A DNA stretch of 64,000 nt from Apilactobacillus micheneri (GCF_002993975.1 NZ_POSO01000002.1:248232-312231); one strand, 5' to 3'; shown: positions 52,336 to 60,664, counted from the stretch's first letter. Numbers and translations: made by a program. Notes: generated from the sequence alone by a model not told the origin.

Positions 52336-53685
52336 ATGAAAATAAAAAATATTTTATTAACTATTATAACTTCTACACTTTTAATAATTGCTTTTGTTTC
52401 ATTTAAACCAAATGTTCATGCAATGTCAGCTAGTGATGCTAATCCTAGTAACACTGTTTATGATATTTCCGAATGGCAACATAATTTAACAGACTCACAG
52501 GTGCAACAATTAAAAAGTGAAGTCCCATTCGTCATTATTAGGGCTCAATTAGGAAGTATGCGCTATGATAATACTTTTCAGCATAACCGTGATTTATTAG
52601 AAAAATATGGTGTTCCATATGGTGTATATTCATTTAGTTTATATACATCGCCTGATGATGCAGAAAATGAAGCTCGCACGCTTTATCAACGAGCTCCACA
52701 CGCTAGATTCTATGTAAATGATTATGAAGAAAATGATTTAACTTCTGGAGATCCTAATACTGCAGCTCAAACGTGGGTTGATACATTACGTCCGCTAGTA
52801 GGGCAAAGAAAGGTTTTATATTATGGCCCAGCATGGTTAATGTTAAGAGATACTTCTCAAGCTGTTAGTTCATATGATGGATATTGGCTTCCTGCATATC
52901 AAGATAGTGAACCACAAAGAGAACATGTTTTATGGCAGTTTTCGAGTACATTCCATTCAAATGCATTGGATAAAGATATAGATGCTAGTTTATTGAACTC
53001 TAAAGATACAAATTGGTTTATCGGTGATACTGCTGATGCGAATGCACAACCAGTTCCTGTTGATCCAAATAATAATTCAAATAGTAATCAATCTAATAAT
53101 CAGAATAACAGTAATAACCAACAGAGTAACAATTCACAACAAAATCAATCAAGTAATTCACAAGATAATATTCCAAAACCTAAGCCTAAGCCTAGAAATA
53201 CAACTTACACTCAACAATCTAAAACAATGATTATTAAAGATGGTTATGATTATCAAATTTATAATCATGTACCATTAGATAATAAATTCTCAGATAATAT
53301 CTATGCTAAAGCTAGTGTTAGTGATTATACTCATAAAAGGGTTTATATAAATTCAATCGCTGATGTTAATGGCAGATCATATTATCGTTTATATTATCAA
53401 AACCATGCACTTGGTTGGGTTAATACTAAAGCTTTAGTTCCTAATGTTAATTATTCCAGTTATTATTTAAATAAAACGATGAAGAATAACCCTAAGGTAG
53501 CATTCCATAATCATATCAATAATAGCGGATTTGCTAGTCGCATTACTAATCATGGATATAGTTATGCTAATAAAAAATTAAAAATTACTAGTCGTGCCAT
53601 TAAAGATGGTTGGCACAGCTATTATTATAAAGCTTATTATCACGGTAAATTGCTAGGTTGGATTTACCAAAGCGCATTTAAATAG
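52336..53685 (+). CDS. Secreted GH25 lysozyme with N/Q-rich linker and SH3/GW-like repeats (copy 2)
   Basis: 449 residues. Signal peptide cut near VHA/MS (residue 29). GH25 domain at about 38-230 (VYDISEWQHNL, VPFVIIRAQLGSMRYDNTF, acidic pair in YVNDYEEND, WLPAYQDSEPQREHVLWQFS). A low-complexity Asn/Gln/Ser linker at about 238-285 is followed by KPKPKPR. Two C-terminal repeats end ALGWVNTKAL and LLGWIYQSAFK. Predicted to cut peptidoglycan at the cell surface or in competitors. The ATG depends on an upstream ORF rather than its own ribosome site. Confidence 0.9.
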   Translation: MKIKNILLTIITSTLLIIAFVSFKPNVHAMSASDANPSNTVYDISEWQHNLTDSQVQQLKSEVPFVIIRAQLGSMRYDNTFQHNRDLLEKYGVPYGVYSFSLYTSPDDAENEARTLYQRAPHARFYVNDYEENDLTSGDPNTAAQTWVDTLRPLVGQRKVLYYGPAWLMLRDTSQAVSSYDGYWLPAYQDSEPQREHVLWQFSSTFHSNALDKDIDASLLNSKDTNWFIGDTADANAQPVPVDPNNNSNSNQSNNQNNSNNQQSNNSQQNQSSNSQDNIPKPKPKPRNTTYTQQSKTMIIKDGYDYQIYNHVPLDNKFSDNIYAKASVSDYTHKRVYINSIADVNGRSYYRLYYQNHALGWVNTKALVPNVNYSSYYLNKTMKNNPKVAFHNHINNSGFASRITNHGYSYANKKLKITSRAIKDGWHSYYYKAYYHGKLLGWIYQSAFK

Positions 53686-53690
53686 TAACT

Positions 53691-53729
53691 AAAAGAGCAT
53701 CTAGATTATTTATCTAGATGCTTTTTTAT
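53691..53729. terminator. Bidirectional terminator
   Basis: AAAAGAGCATCTAGAT/ATCTAGATGCTTTTTT stem between convergent genes. Confidence 0.85.
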
Positions 53730-54262
53730 TTTAAGTATTTATCATTAATGGATTCAAAAATAGTTGGCCAGTCATTTTTATATTCAATTGTATAATCAGG
53801 GCCATTTTGCATTAACATTGGTTGATATGCATGGCATTTAGTATTTTTAGCTACTACATGATGCGAATTGTTATCAACATTAATAACATTTAAATTGTAT
53901 AAATTATCAAGGACTTTAATAAAAGGAGCGATAATTAAATATTCACTAATTTTATCTTTGGCATTTTCATATTCATTATTTTGATTGAAAAAGATTTGAA
54001 AGACATCATCAGCCAAACTAAAGTGATTTTCTTGAGTTTGCCATCTGATATATTCATAAACTTTCATATCTGTAGAATATTTATTGTAATCAATGTCTAC
54101 TTTATGATTGATTGAAGTTAGACTTTGTTTTCTCATTTCTTTTTGAATTAAATCATCTAGAGTTTTATTTTTTGATAATTGGCTGTCTTTACCACGTTCA
54201 TAATTATCATAATTTCTATGAAAAACATCATTGTTTCTTGTAATAAAATCGCGTAATTTCAT
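53726..54262 (-). CDS. Hypothetical 178-residue protein
   Basis: From ATG 54262 (MKLRDFITRNN; GGAGGG seven bases upstream). Soluble mixed protein with a charged helical N-terminus (DDLIQKEMRKQSLTSI), a middle with VYEYIRWQTQENHFSLADDV and a C-terminal part KCHAYQPMLMQNGPDYTIEY. No family recognised. It lies between two lysozyme genes, reads away from copy 3 in the same direction, and is separated from it by a terminator. Confidence 0.55.
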   Translation of the reverse strand: MKLRDFITRNNDVFHRNYDNYERGKDSQLSKNKTLDDLIQKEMRKQSLTSINHKVDIDYNKYSTDMKVYEYIRWQTQENHFSLADDVFQIFFNQNNEYENAKDKISEYLIIAPFIKVLDNLYNLNVINVDNNSHHVVAKNTKCHAYQPMLMQNGPDYTIEYKNDWPTIFESINDKYLK

Positions 54263-54342
54263 ATGCATCCCTCCTACAATCTTCATTATAACTAACTATG
54301 CTTTTTATATATAATAATACAGTTATGATTTTTAACAAAAAT

Positions 54343-54379
54343 AAAAATGCTACTTCCAAAAGAAATAGCATTTTTTAAT
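54343..54379 (-). terminator. Terminator after lysozyme copy 3
   Basis: AAATGCTA/TAGCATTT stem with flanking A and T runs. Confidence 0.7.
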
Positions 54380-54389
54380 TTAAATTCAA

Positions 54390-55727
54390 TTATTTAAGAG
54401 CACTTTGGTAAATCCAACCAATGAGTTTACCTTTATAAAAGGCTTGATAGTAGTAACTGTGCCAACCATCTTTAATGGCACGACGGTTCACGCTTATTTT
54501 TTTATTTGCATAATTTTTACCATGAGCGGTTACTTTAACATTGGCAAAACCACTATTAGCAATATGATTATAAAAATCAATCTTATTATTTTTCTTTACA
54601 GTTTTAGTTTTGTAGTAATTTGTATATTTTACATTTGGGATAAGTGCTTTAGTATTAACCCAACCAATTGCGTGGTGTTTATAATATAAACGGTAATAAG
54701 TTTTATCATTAACAGTTGCAATTGAATTTACATAAACTGATTTGTGTTTATAGTCTTTAATACTGGCCTTTGCAGAAGTTTGGCCTTCAAACTTGTTGTC
54801 GCCTGGAACATGATTATAAACTTGGTAGTCATAACCATCTTTAACAATCATATTATTTGATTTTTGTACGTAGCTAGTATTTCTAGGCTTTGGTTGAGGC
54901 TTAGGTTGATCTGAATTGTTGTTATCACTGTTTTGATTATTATTATTTTGTTGGTTGTTGTTTTGTGTGTCATTATTTTGATTATTGTTGTTCTGATTAT
55001 TTGGATCAACTGGTTGTGAATTAGTATCAGCAGTATCACCAATAAACCAGTTAGCATCTTTTGAATTCAATAAACTTGCATCCAAATTTTGTCCTAATGC
55101 ATTAGAGTAAAAATCACTGGCAAATTGCCATAAGACATGTTCTCTCGAAGGTTCAGTTGGATTATAATTTGCCAACCAAAATCCATCATATGAACTAACA
55201 GCTTCAGCAGCATTATTTGTCATGAAACCAGCGTTTGAATAAAATAAAATTTTTCTTTGTCCAACCAAAGGTCTTAAAGCATTAATCCAAGCTTCAGTAG
55301 CTTCATTAGTGCCACCAGATTTAACCGTTTGTGTTTCATAATCGTTTACATAAAATCTAGCATTAGGTGCACGATTGTATAAGGTACGAGCTTCATCAGC
55401 GGCATCACTAGGGCTTTCATACATACTATATGAATAAACACCATATGGCATTCCATATTTATTCATTAAATCACGGTTTTGTTCAAAGTTTTTATCTGAA
55501 TAAGCACTGCCTTGTTGTACTCTTAAAATCACAAAAGGTACTTCTGATTTTAATTGTTGCACTTGTTGGTCTGTGAATACTCCTTGATGTTCTGATAAAT
55601 CGTAAACCGTATTGCTGGGATTAGCATCACTAGCTGACATTGCGTATGCATTGTGACTAGTAGCACCAAAAGTAACCATCAATAAACTAACAGCTACAAT
55701 CGTTAACAAAAAGTTCTTTATTTTCAT
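54390..55727 (-). CDS. Secreted GH25 lysozyme with N/Q-rich linker and SH3/GW-like repeats (copy 3)
   Basis: 445 residues, closest to copy 2. Signal peptide with YAMSASDANP after it; GH25 domain (VYDLSEHQGVF, VPFVILRVQQGSAYSDKNF, YVNDYETQT, WLANYNPTEPSREHVLWQFA). Poly-Asn/Gln linker at about 235-280, then two repeats ending AIGWVNTKAL and LIGWIYQSALK. The only strong ribosome site (GGAGGTG, 55767-55773) is about 40 bases before ATG 55727, across a TATA-rich stretch, as in copy 2. Copy 2 and copy 3 face each other and may result from inverted duplication. Confidence 0.9.
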   Translation of the reverse strand: MKIKNFLLTIVAVSLLMVTFGATSHNAYAMSASDANPSNTVYDLSEHQGVFTDQQVQQLKSEVPFVILRVQQGSAYSDKNFEQNRDLMNKYGMPYGVYSYSMYESPSDAADEARTLYNRAPNARFYVNDYETQTVKSGGTNEATEAWINALRPLVGQRKILFYSNAGFMTNNAAEAVSSYDGFWLANYNPTEPSREHVLWQFASDFYSNALGQNLDASLLNSKDANWFIGDTADTNSQPVDPNNQNNNNQNNDTQNNNQQNNNNQNSDNNNSDQPKPQPKPRNTSYVQKSNNMIVKDGYDYQVYNHVPGDNKFEGQTSAKASIKDYKHKSVYVNSIATVNDKTYYRLYYKHHAIGWVNTKALIPNVKYTNYYKTKTVKKNNKIDFYNHIANSGFANVKVTAHGKNYANKKISVNRRAIKDGWHSYYYQAFYKGKLIGWIYQSALK

Positions 55728-55956
55728 ATGTATATATAAAATATTTCTATATATTCTATATATTTCACACCTCCATATATTTTTTTACTATATTATTAAC
55801 CATCTTATTTTAATTAGCTTAACATATTTTTTATATGAAATTATCGATATCAAAAAATTGTTAAATAAGATTATTTTCTAAACTGATATCATTGCAAATT
55901 TTTCTTTGAATTAATTATAATAATCAATGTAAAAAGCTAAGAGGGTAGTGATATTA

Positions 55957-56214
55957 ATGAAGAACGATGAAAATAGATTTGAATTGAGACTGATTCTAAC
56001 TGCAGGAATGAATGCAGGGGTTAGAAAAACAGTTTTTAATATTCAAGGCTTGGAATTCAATGACCAATTAAGTAGAGAAGAATCATTATCGTACTTTTTA
56101 AAGGAGCAAGATTTTATCATTGCGACTGAACATAAAGGTATTAAATCTAAAGAATATAAAAAAGTATTGATTTCAGTTAGAAACATTTTATCAGCAGAAT
56201 TTATTGATGAGTAA
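55957..56214 (+). CDS. Hypothetical 85-residue protein
   Basis: From ATG 55957 (MKNDENRFELRLIL; AAGAGGGTAG upstream; GTG 55948 is an alternative start). Soluble, beta-strand then helical (LTAGMNAGVRKTVFNIQGLE, LSREESLSYFLKEQD). Faintly like short DUF1659-type proteins but not secure. Ends at a terminator. Confidence 0.5.
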   Translation: MKNDENRFELRLILTAGMNAGVRKTVFNIQGLEFNDQLSREESLSYFLKEQDFIIATEHKGIKSKEYKKVLISVRNILSAEFIDE

Positions 56215-56216
56215 TT

Positions 56217-56255
56217 AAAAGCGATATTTAACATTAGTTAAAATATCGCTTTTTT
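56217..56255. terminator. Bidirectional terminator
   Basis: AAAAGCGATATTTTAAC-type stem (AGCGATATTT/AAATATCGCT) with T6. Confidence 0.8.
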
Positions 56256-56522
56256 AGTGATCAACATGTATAAAATTAATCCTAAACTAGCAATTGTGAG
56301 AATAAGCCCAGTTATTATGGAAGATATTATTAGGCATTTTTCTTTTTGTTTCACATGAAACAATTTTAATAATCCATAAATAACAATAATTATAAATGAA
56401 AATTCATCAAAGCCACCGTTATTTTCAATGCATTTACTATCTTTTTGAAAAACCATTAGAAGAAATGTAATACCAATTGTTAAACAACAATCTAAAATTA
56501 ATAAATGCAAAAAATAAATCAT
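56238..56522 (-). CDS. Small three-helix membrane protein
   Basis: 94 residues; helices LHLLILDCCLTIGITFLLMV, FSFIIIVIYGLLKLF and LIISSIITGLILTIASLGLI. TTAGGATGATG upstream. Its last codons lie in the terminator. One of a row of four tiny membrane genes transcribed leftward (56238-57067). No family recognised. Confidence 0.55.
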   Translation of the reverse strand: MIYFLHLLILDCCLTIGITFLLMVFQKDSKCIENNGGFDEFSFIIIVIYGLLKLFHVKQKEKCLIISSIITGLILTIASLGLILYMLITKKAIF

Positions 56523-56545
56523 TTAATCATCATCCTAATCAAAGT

Positions 56546-56695
56546 TTATACCCAAAAAAGTAAGTCCAAAATAGAATGCCAAAAAGCAGTCCAAATATTT
56601 TCTTTTTTACTCTTATTCTTTCTTTCATAGTATATGAAATTAATTCCCAATATAATTAAAAATAAAATTATGAAAAATCCTAAAACTATATACAT
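56546..56695 (-). CDS. 49-residue single-helix membrane protein
   Basis: From ATG 56695 with AAAGGGAG seven bases upstream: MYIVLGFFIILFLIILGINF then a basic stretch YYERKNKSKKEN and an aromatic end (WTAFWHSILDLLFWV). Co-directional with the next gene, 23 bases away. No family recognised. Confidence 0.5.
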   Translation of the reverse strand: MYIVLGFFIILFLIILGINFIYYERKNKSKKENIWTAFWHSILDLLFWV

Positions 56696-56742
56696 ATTAA
56701 TTCTCCCTTTATTTAGTATTAATATTCATACAAAAAATTATT

Positions 56743-56785
56743 CAAAAAAAGGATCAGATACAATTAATTATCTGGTCCTTTTTAA
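56743..56785 (-). terminator. Terminator of the 58-residue gene
   Basis: AAAAGGACCAGATAA/TTATCTGATCCTTTTTT-type stem with one mismatch; the stop codon of the gene above lies in it. Confidence 0.65.
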
Positions 56786-56944
56786 AATGATATCTGCCAC
56801 TGCACTACCTGAAAAAATTGTGCCTATAATTAATAGTGAAATAGTTGAAATTATATTTGGTAAGCTATGTAATCCATTATAAATAAAAATCATTGCAGTT
56901 AATGGTAACAATATTCCTAATGCACATTTTATTTCAAAATTCAT
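56768..56944 (-). CDS. 58-residue two-helix membrane protein
   Basis: From ATG 56944, with AAAGGAGT about ten bases upstream: MNFEIKCALGILLPLTAMIF, then ISTISLLIIGTIFSGSAVAD and basic end ILKRTR. Part of the leftward row of tiny membrane genes. No family recognised. Confidence 0.5.
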   Translation of the reverse strand: MNFEIKCALGILLPLTAMIFIYNGLHSLPNIISTISLLIIGTIFSGSAVADIILKRTR

Positions 56945-56962
56945 TATATAATTATACTCCTT

Positions 56963-57067
56963 TTAATTATTAATTGAAGATAATCCTACTGCTATGCCAC
57001 TAAGAAAACTTATTGATAATAATATTGTAAACAGAATCCAATATCTATATTTGTATATTTTATTCAT
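56963..57067 (-). CDS. 34-residue membrane peptide
   Basis: MNKIYKYRYWILFTILLSIS then FLSGIAVGLSSINN, from ATG 57067. Only a weak ribosome site (GGATTAGTTG). It ends 18 bases before the 58-residue gene, so the two may be coupled. Resembles a toxin-like or leader peptide only in size. Confidence 0.35.
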   Translation of the reverse strand: MNKIYKYRYWILFTILLSISFLSGIAVGLSSINN

Positions 57068-57094
57068 TTTCAACTAATCCTTATATTTTTTATT

Positions 57095-57272
57095 TTATTT
57101 AATATTTCTAACTTTATTCAAATATGACAATAAAGAGTTCCTAGTATAATCTTGAATTTTGTATTCTTTATTAGGTCCTTTGGAGTAGAACCATATACAT
57201 AATTTTTTAAAATTGTTTTCATCCATAGCATATCTTAAATTAAATAATCTATCTGCTGCTAAAACATATCCT
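57095..57272 (-). pseudogene. Gene remnant
   Basis: Open frame without a usable start: GYVLAADRLFNLRYAMDEN, then LCIWFYSKGPNKEYKIQDYT, then LSYLNKVRNIK and stop. Soluble-looking and lacking a ribosome site, so probably the tail of a lost gene. The rest of the gap up to 57518 shows nothing I can name. Confidence 0.35.
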
Positions 57273-57518
57273 TTATTTTACTATAATTTTAATTTTATAT
57301 TACCACAATAAATCTATGTATAAATATGTAAAATACTTAACAGTTATTTGTATAATGCAAAAGTTATTACTTCAGGACAATCTTTAAAACATGTGCCATA
57401 CATATTACACTAAGTTAACATAAAGGATGAAATATTCTATATTTTTGTATATAAAGTCTATTTTTATTTTATCTTGAATTACAATTGAATTATATTAATT
57501 ACAGGAAGTGATTAACTT

Positions 57519-58083
57519 ATGAATATTTTAGTAATACAAGGACATCCTGATATTCATTCTTTTACTCATGATAATGCAATGAATTATTATAATGTAGCCA
57601 AACAATTAGGCCACACTGTAAATTTAGTGGATTTAAGTAAAGCTGAATTTGATCCCGTACTTAGATATGGATATAGGAAACACATGCCTAATGAAAAATA
57701 CATTGAATATGTTCAATCGTTAATAAGTGAGTCTGATCATATTGCCTTTTTCTTTCCTATTTGGTGGGCTGCTGAGCCATCAGTATTAAAGGGACTTTTA
57801 GACAGGACTTTAACTCCGCATTTTCATATCTTTATATGAAAATGGTACACATAAAAAATTACTTAATGGAAAAACTGCTGATATTTTCACTAGTAGTCAT
57901 GGGCCTCAATTTTTCTATAAAATGTATGGCAATGTGTTATCAAGATGGAAGCACCTAATTTTAGGATATTGTGGCATTAAATTGAATAAATGCTATGATT
58001 TAGGAAGCATTGGTAATAACAAAGATTCTTTAGATAGAAGAACAAAATACATTGATAAATGTGCAGCTACATTAAAAAGATAA
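57519..58083 (+). pseudogene. NAD(P)H-dependent oxidoreductase (flavodoxin fold), frameshifted
   Basis: KefF/MdaB-type FMN quinone reductase. The N-terminal part is intact (MNILVIQGHPDIHSFTHDNA, SDHIAFFFPIWWAAEPSVLK, GLLDRTLTPHF). The frame stops at 57839. In the next frame it resumes SLYENGTHKKLLNGKTADIF then TSSHGPQFFYKMYGNVLSRW and ends at 58083. One T too many in CATTTTCAT (near 57822-57825) accounts for it; 564 bases then give 187 residues, a normal length. Confidence 0.8.
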
Positions 58084-58097
58084 AGGAAGGGATATTT

Positions 58098-58292
58098 ATG
58101 AAAATTATGGGATATATTTTGGGAATATTATTTATTATTGGTTCTTTGTTTTTATGGTTTAGAACTTCTGATGGGAGTGGATTAAATAATACATTTCAAA
58201 TTAAAATTGCTTCATTGGCTATATGGCTATTATTTTGTTTAATTTTATTTATTATTTATTTTATAGTTTATTTTTTGATAAACAGAAAATAG
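58098..58292 (+). CDS. 64-residue two-helix membrane protein
   Basis: From ATG 58098 with AAGGAAGGG upstream, 14 bases after the oxidoreductase: MKIMGYILGILFIIGSLFLW, then IASLAIWLLFCLILFIIYFI. Basic C-terminus NRK. No family recognised. Confidence 0.5.
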   Translation: MKIMGYILGILFIIGSLFLWFRTSDGSGLNNTFQIKIASLAIWLLFCLILFIIYFIVYFLINRK

Positions 58293-58324
58293 GATATTAA
58301 TTACATTTAATGCATCGTATAGAA

Positions 58325-58368
58325 AATAACACCAAACAATTACTTCAAGGTAGCTGTTTGGTGTTATT
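58325..58368. terminator. Hairpin between convergent genes
   Basis: AATAACACCAAACA/TGTTTGGTGTTATT stem, long but with only short T tracts. Confidence 0.6.
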
Positions 58369-58400
58369 TATATATTAAAAGATTTAAATAATATTTTTTA

Positions 58401-58817
58401 CTAATTTTTATTTAATCCATTTATATATTCATTGGATAATTCAATCATTGCTTTTTCCCAATCATTATTTACTTTATTGAATAATGACTCAATCCTTTTT
58501 GTTTGTTCTTCATTAATTTTATTATTTAAAGCATTTCCCTTTTTAGTCAGTTTTAATGTTTTGATTCTTTTATCTTTTTTAGAACTGATTTCAGTTATCA
58601 ACTCTTGCTTCATTAAATTTCTAACATTCACGTTTAAAGCCTGTTTTGATATATTAAGTAATTTTAAAATATTTCCAATGCTAGCAATATTTAGTTCTGA
58701 AACTGAGTATATTATTCTATGCTGTGTTTTATTCAAATTATATTTTTTTAGATCTATCATAGACGAAAATTGTTGATATGCGAAGAATATAGTTGAAAGT
58801 TTTTCTTTATTGTTGAT
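58401..58817 (-). CDS. MarR-family repressor with probable ATC start
   Basis: About 138 residues. Winged helix with LNISKQALNVNVRNLMKQEL and the wing SSKKDKRIKTLKLTKKG. An ATG at 58760 would remove the N-terminal dimerisation helix. Reading on upstream, INNKEKLSTIFFAYQQFSSM is in frame, starting at an ATC (58817) with AAGGAG eight bases away. That matches a normal MNNKEKLST start changed to ATC. Divergent from the decarboxylase gene; two GTCAAC-N3-GTTGAC sites between them are its likely operators. Confidence 0.8.
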   Translation of the reverse strand: MNNKEKLSTIFFAYQQFSSMIDLKKYNLNKTQHRIIYSVSELNIASIGNILKLLNISKQALNVNVRNLMKQELITEISSKKDKRIKTLKLTKKGNALNNKINEEQTKRIESLFNKVNNDWEKAMIELSNEYINGLNKN

Positions 58818-58836
58818 ATAAATTTCTCCTTATTAG

Positions 58837-58851
58837 GTCAACCGTGTTGAC
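58837..58851. promoter_or_regulatory. MarR operator 1, overlapping the decarboxylase -35
   Basis: GTCAAC-CGT-GTTGAC. Its right arm is part of TTGACA (58847-58852), which with TATAAT (58870-58875, 17-base spacer) forms a perfect rightward promoter. Confidence 0.85.
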
Positions 58852-58890
58852 ATTTTATTTTTCTGGATTTATAATTAAAAAATCATATAG

Positions 58891-58905
58891 GTCAACAGCG
58901 TTGAC
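58891..58905. promoter_or_regulatory. MarR operator 2, overlapping the marR -35
   Basis: GTCAAC-AGC-GTTGAC. On the minus strand the left arm gives TTGACC, followed after 16 bases by TATAAA, a leftward promoter for the MarR gene. Confidence 0.8.
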
Positions 58906-58929
58906 ATATTTTTGAAAGGAAGAATTAAA

Positions 58930-60591
58930 TTGTTAAATAATTATAAATTATCAGATTATTTACTAGATGTAGTTAAGTATATGGGTGCTAATGATATTTT
59001 TGGAGTACCTGGTGATTATAATCTACAATTTTTAGATCATATTACACATCGCTCAGATTTAAATTGGACAGGTAATGCTAATGAATTAAATGCTTCATAC
59101 ATGGCTGATGGGTATGCTAGAGAAAAAGGATTTGCCACTTTTGTTACTACTTTTGGAGTAGGGGAATTAAGTGCAATTAATGGTCTATCTGGAAGTATCG
59201 CTGAACACGTTCCAGTACTAGAAATTGTAGGAGCTCCTACAAATAATGTACAAAATAATGGTTCATTAGTACACCATACTTTTGGTGACCATAAATTCGA
59301 TAGGTTTGAAAAGGCTCACCGTCAATTAGGTATTAAAGCTGTTAAATTAAATAGTGAACACGCCATTGATCAAATTAATGATGTTGCTAAATATATTTAT
59401 GAAACTAAAAAACCAGCTTACATTATTTTACCAACTAATTTAGTTGAAATGGAAGTTAATCAATCATTAAAGAATGATATTCCTAGTTTATTTATTAACA
59501 AAGAAATTAATTCAGACAAAGCTTTTAATCAAATTAAATCATCAATTAATAATAGTGAAAAACCTGTTATTATTATGGGACACGAAGTAGATCGTTTTAA
59601 TGTTTTTGATGATATTAAGGCTTTCTCATCTAATAATAATATACCAATTTTAGATTTAGGACTTGGTAAAGGAAATATCGATGAAAGCTTTGCTAACTTT
59701 GTAGGTACTTATAATGGTCAAATTTCAGATGAAAATGTTAACAAATACGTTGAACATGCAGATACAGTTATCCTTATTGGTGCTAAATTAACTGACTCTG
59801 TTACTGGAGGATTTACTCAACAGTTTAATGAACAAAACACGATTGTTCTTAATTATGAAAATGCTAATATTTATGGTAAAAGTGTTGATAAAGATTATGA
59901 TTTTAAAACTATTATGAGTTATTTATCAAATGCCAAATTGGACTTATCATTACCTGAAATAAACGATGAAAATGATAAATCAGAAGTTAAACCCTCCGAT
60001 AATAAATTGACACAAAGCTTTTACGATAATGCGGTTCGTCAATTTACATCTGATAATAATACAATAGTTGCTGAACAAGGTACATCATTCTTCGGTTTAG
60101 CTAGTCAAAGATTACCAGAAGGCGCCAAATTCTTTGGTCAACCACTTTGGGGTTCCATTGGATATGCATTTCCTGCAGCTTTAGGTAATCAAATAGCTAA
60201 TAAAGACCGTAGAGTTGTTTTATCTACAGGTGAAGGTTCGTTACAATTAACAATTCAAGAATTAGGTCTTGCTTTCCGTGAAAAATTGAATCCTGTAATG
60301 TTTGTTATTGATAATAGTGGATATACAGTTGAAAGAGTTATTCATGGTATGAATGAACATTATAATGATGTTCCTAAGTTAAATTATGGACTAATGCCTA
60401 AAGCATTTGGTGCTAAAGATGATGAATATGATTTTATTGAAGCATCAACTGAAAATGAATTATTTGATGCAATGTCTAAGGCTAAAGAAGAGAAAGATAA
60501 ATTAGTATTAATTCAAGTGAACATGGGAATGCAAGATGTTCCTGAACAACTTGCAAAGACTGCTAAAGCTTTTGCTGATCAAAATAAATAA
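58930..60591 (+). CDS. Thiamine-diphosphate 2-oxoacid decarboxylase (pyruvate/indolepyruvate type)
   Basis: 553 residues from TTG 58930, set by AAAGGAAG (58914-58921). Catalytic Glu in NANELNASYMADGYAR (about 50), the His pair in SLVHHTFGDHKFDRF (about 113-114), ThDP/Mg site GEGSLQLTIQELG...NSGYTVE. Converts a 2-oxoacid (pyruvate, branched or indolepyruvate; substrate not readable here) to an aldehyde and CO2. Under MarR control through twin operators. Unusual among heterofermenters, where it may help form acetaldehyde or fusel aldehydes. Confidence 0.88.
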   Translation: MLNNYKLSDYLLDVVKYMGANDIFGVPGDYNLQFLDHITHRSDLNWTGNANELNASYMADGYAREKGFATFVTTFGVGELSAINGLSGSIAEHVPVLEIVGAPTNNVQNNGSLVHHTFGDHKFDRFEKAHRQLGIKAVKLNSEHAIDQINDVAKYIYETKKPAYIILPTNLVEMEVNQSLKNDIPSLFINKEINSDKAFNQIKSSINNSEKPVIIMGHEVDRFNVFDDIKAFSSNNNIPILDLGLGKGNIDESFANFVGTYNGQISDENVNKYVEHADTVILIGAKLTDSVTGGFTQQFNEQNTIVLNYENANIYGKSVDKDYDFKTIMSYLSNAKLDLSLPEINDENDKSEVKPSDNKLTQSFYDNAVRQFTSDNNTIVAEQGTSFFGLASQRLPEGAKFFGQPLWGSIGYAFPAALGNQIANKDRRVVLSTGEGSLQLTIQELGLAFREKLNPVMFVIDNSGYTVERVIHGMNEHYNDVPKLNYGLMPKAFGAKDDEYDFIEASTENELFDAMSKAKEEKDKLVLIQVNMGMQDVPEQLAKTAKAFADQNK

Positions 60592-60625
60592 AAACTGAAT
60601 TCTTAATATCATCTCTAATATATAG

Positions 60626-60664
60626 TAAAAAGCTACTGATAAATTTATCAGTAGCTTTTTATAT
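60626..60664. terminator. Bidirectional terminator
   Basis: AAAAAGCTACTGATAAA/TTTATCAGTAGCTTTTT stem. Confidence 0.9.

Noticed and set aside
53086-53180. Possible CRISPR-like or tandem DNA repeat in AAT/CAA-rich tracts
   Set aside because: The repetition is codon-level (Asn, Gln, Ser) in the lysozyme linkers; no fixed repeat or spacer unit.
53024-53230. Ile/Asn-rich ORF within lysozyme copy 2
   Set aside because: Alternative frame of the poly-Asn/Gln linker; the same is true of 54848-55057 in copy 3.
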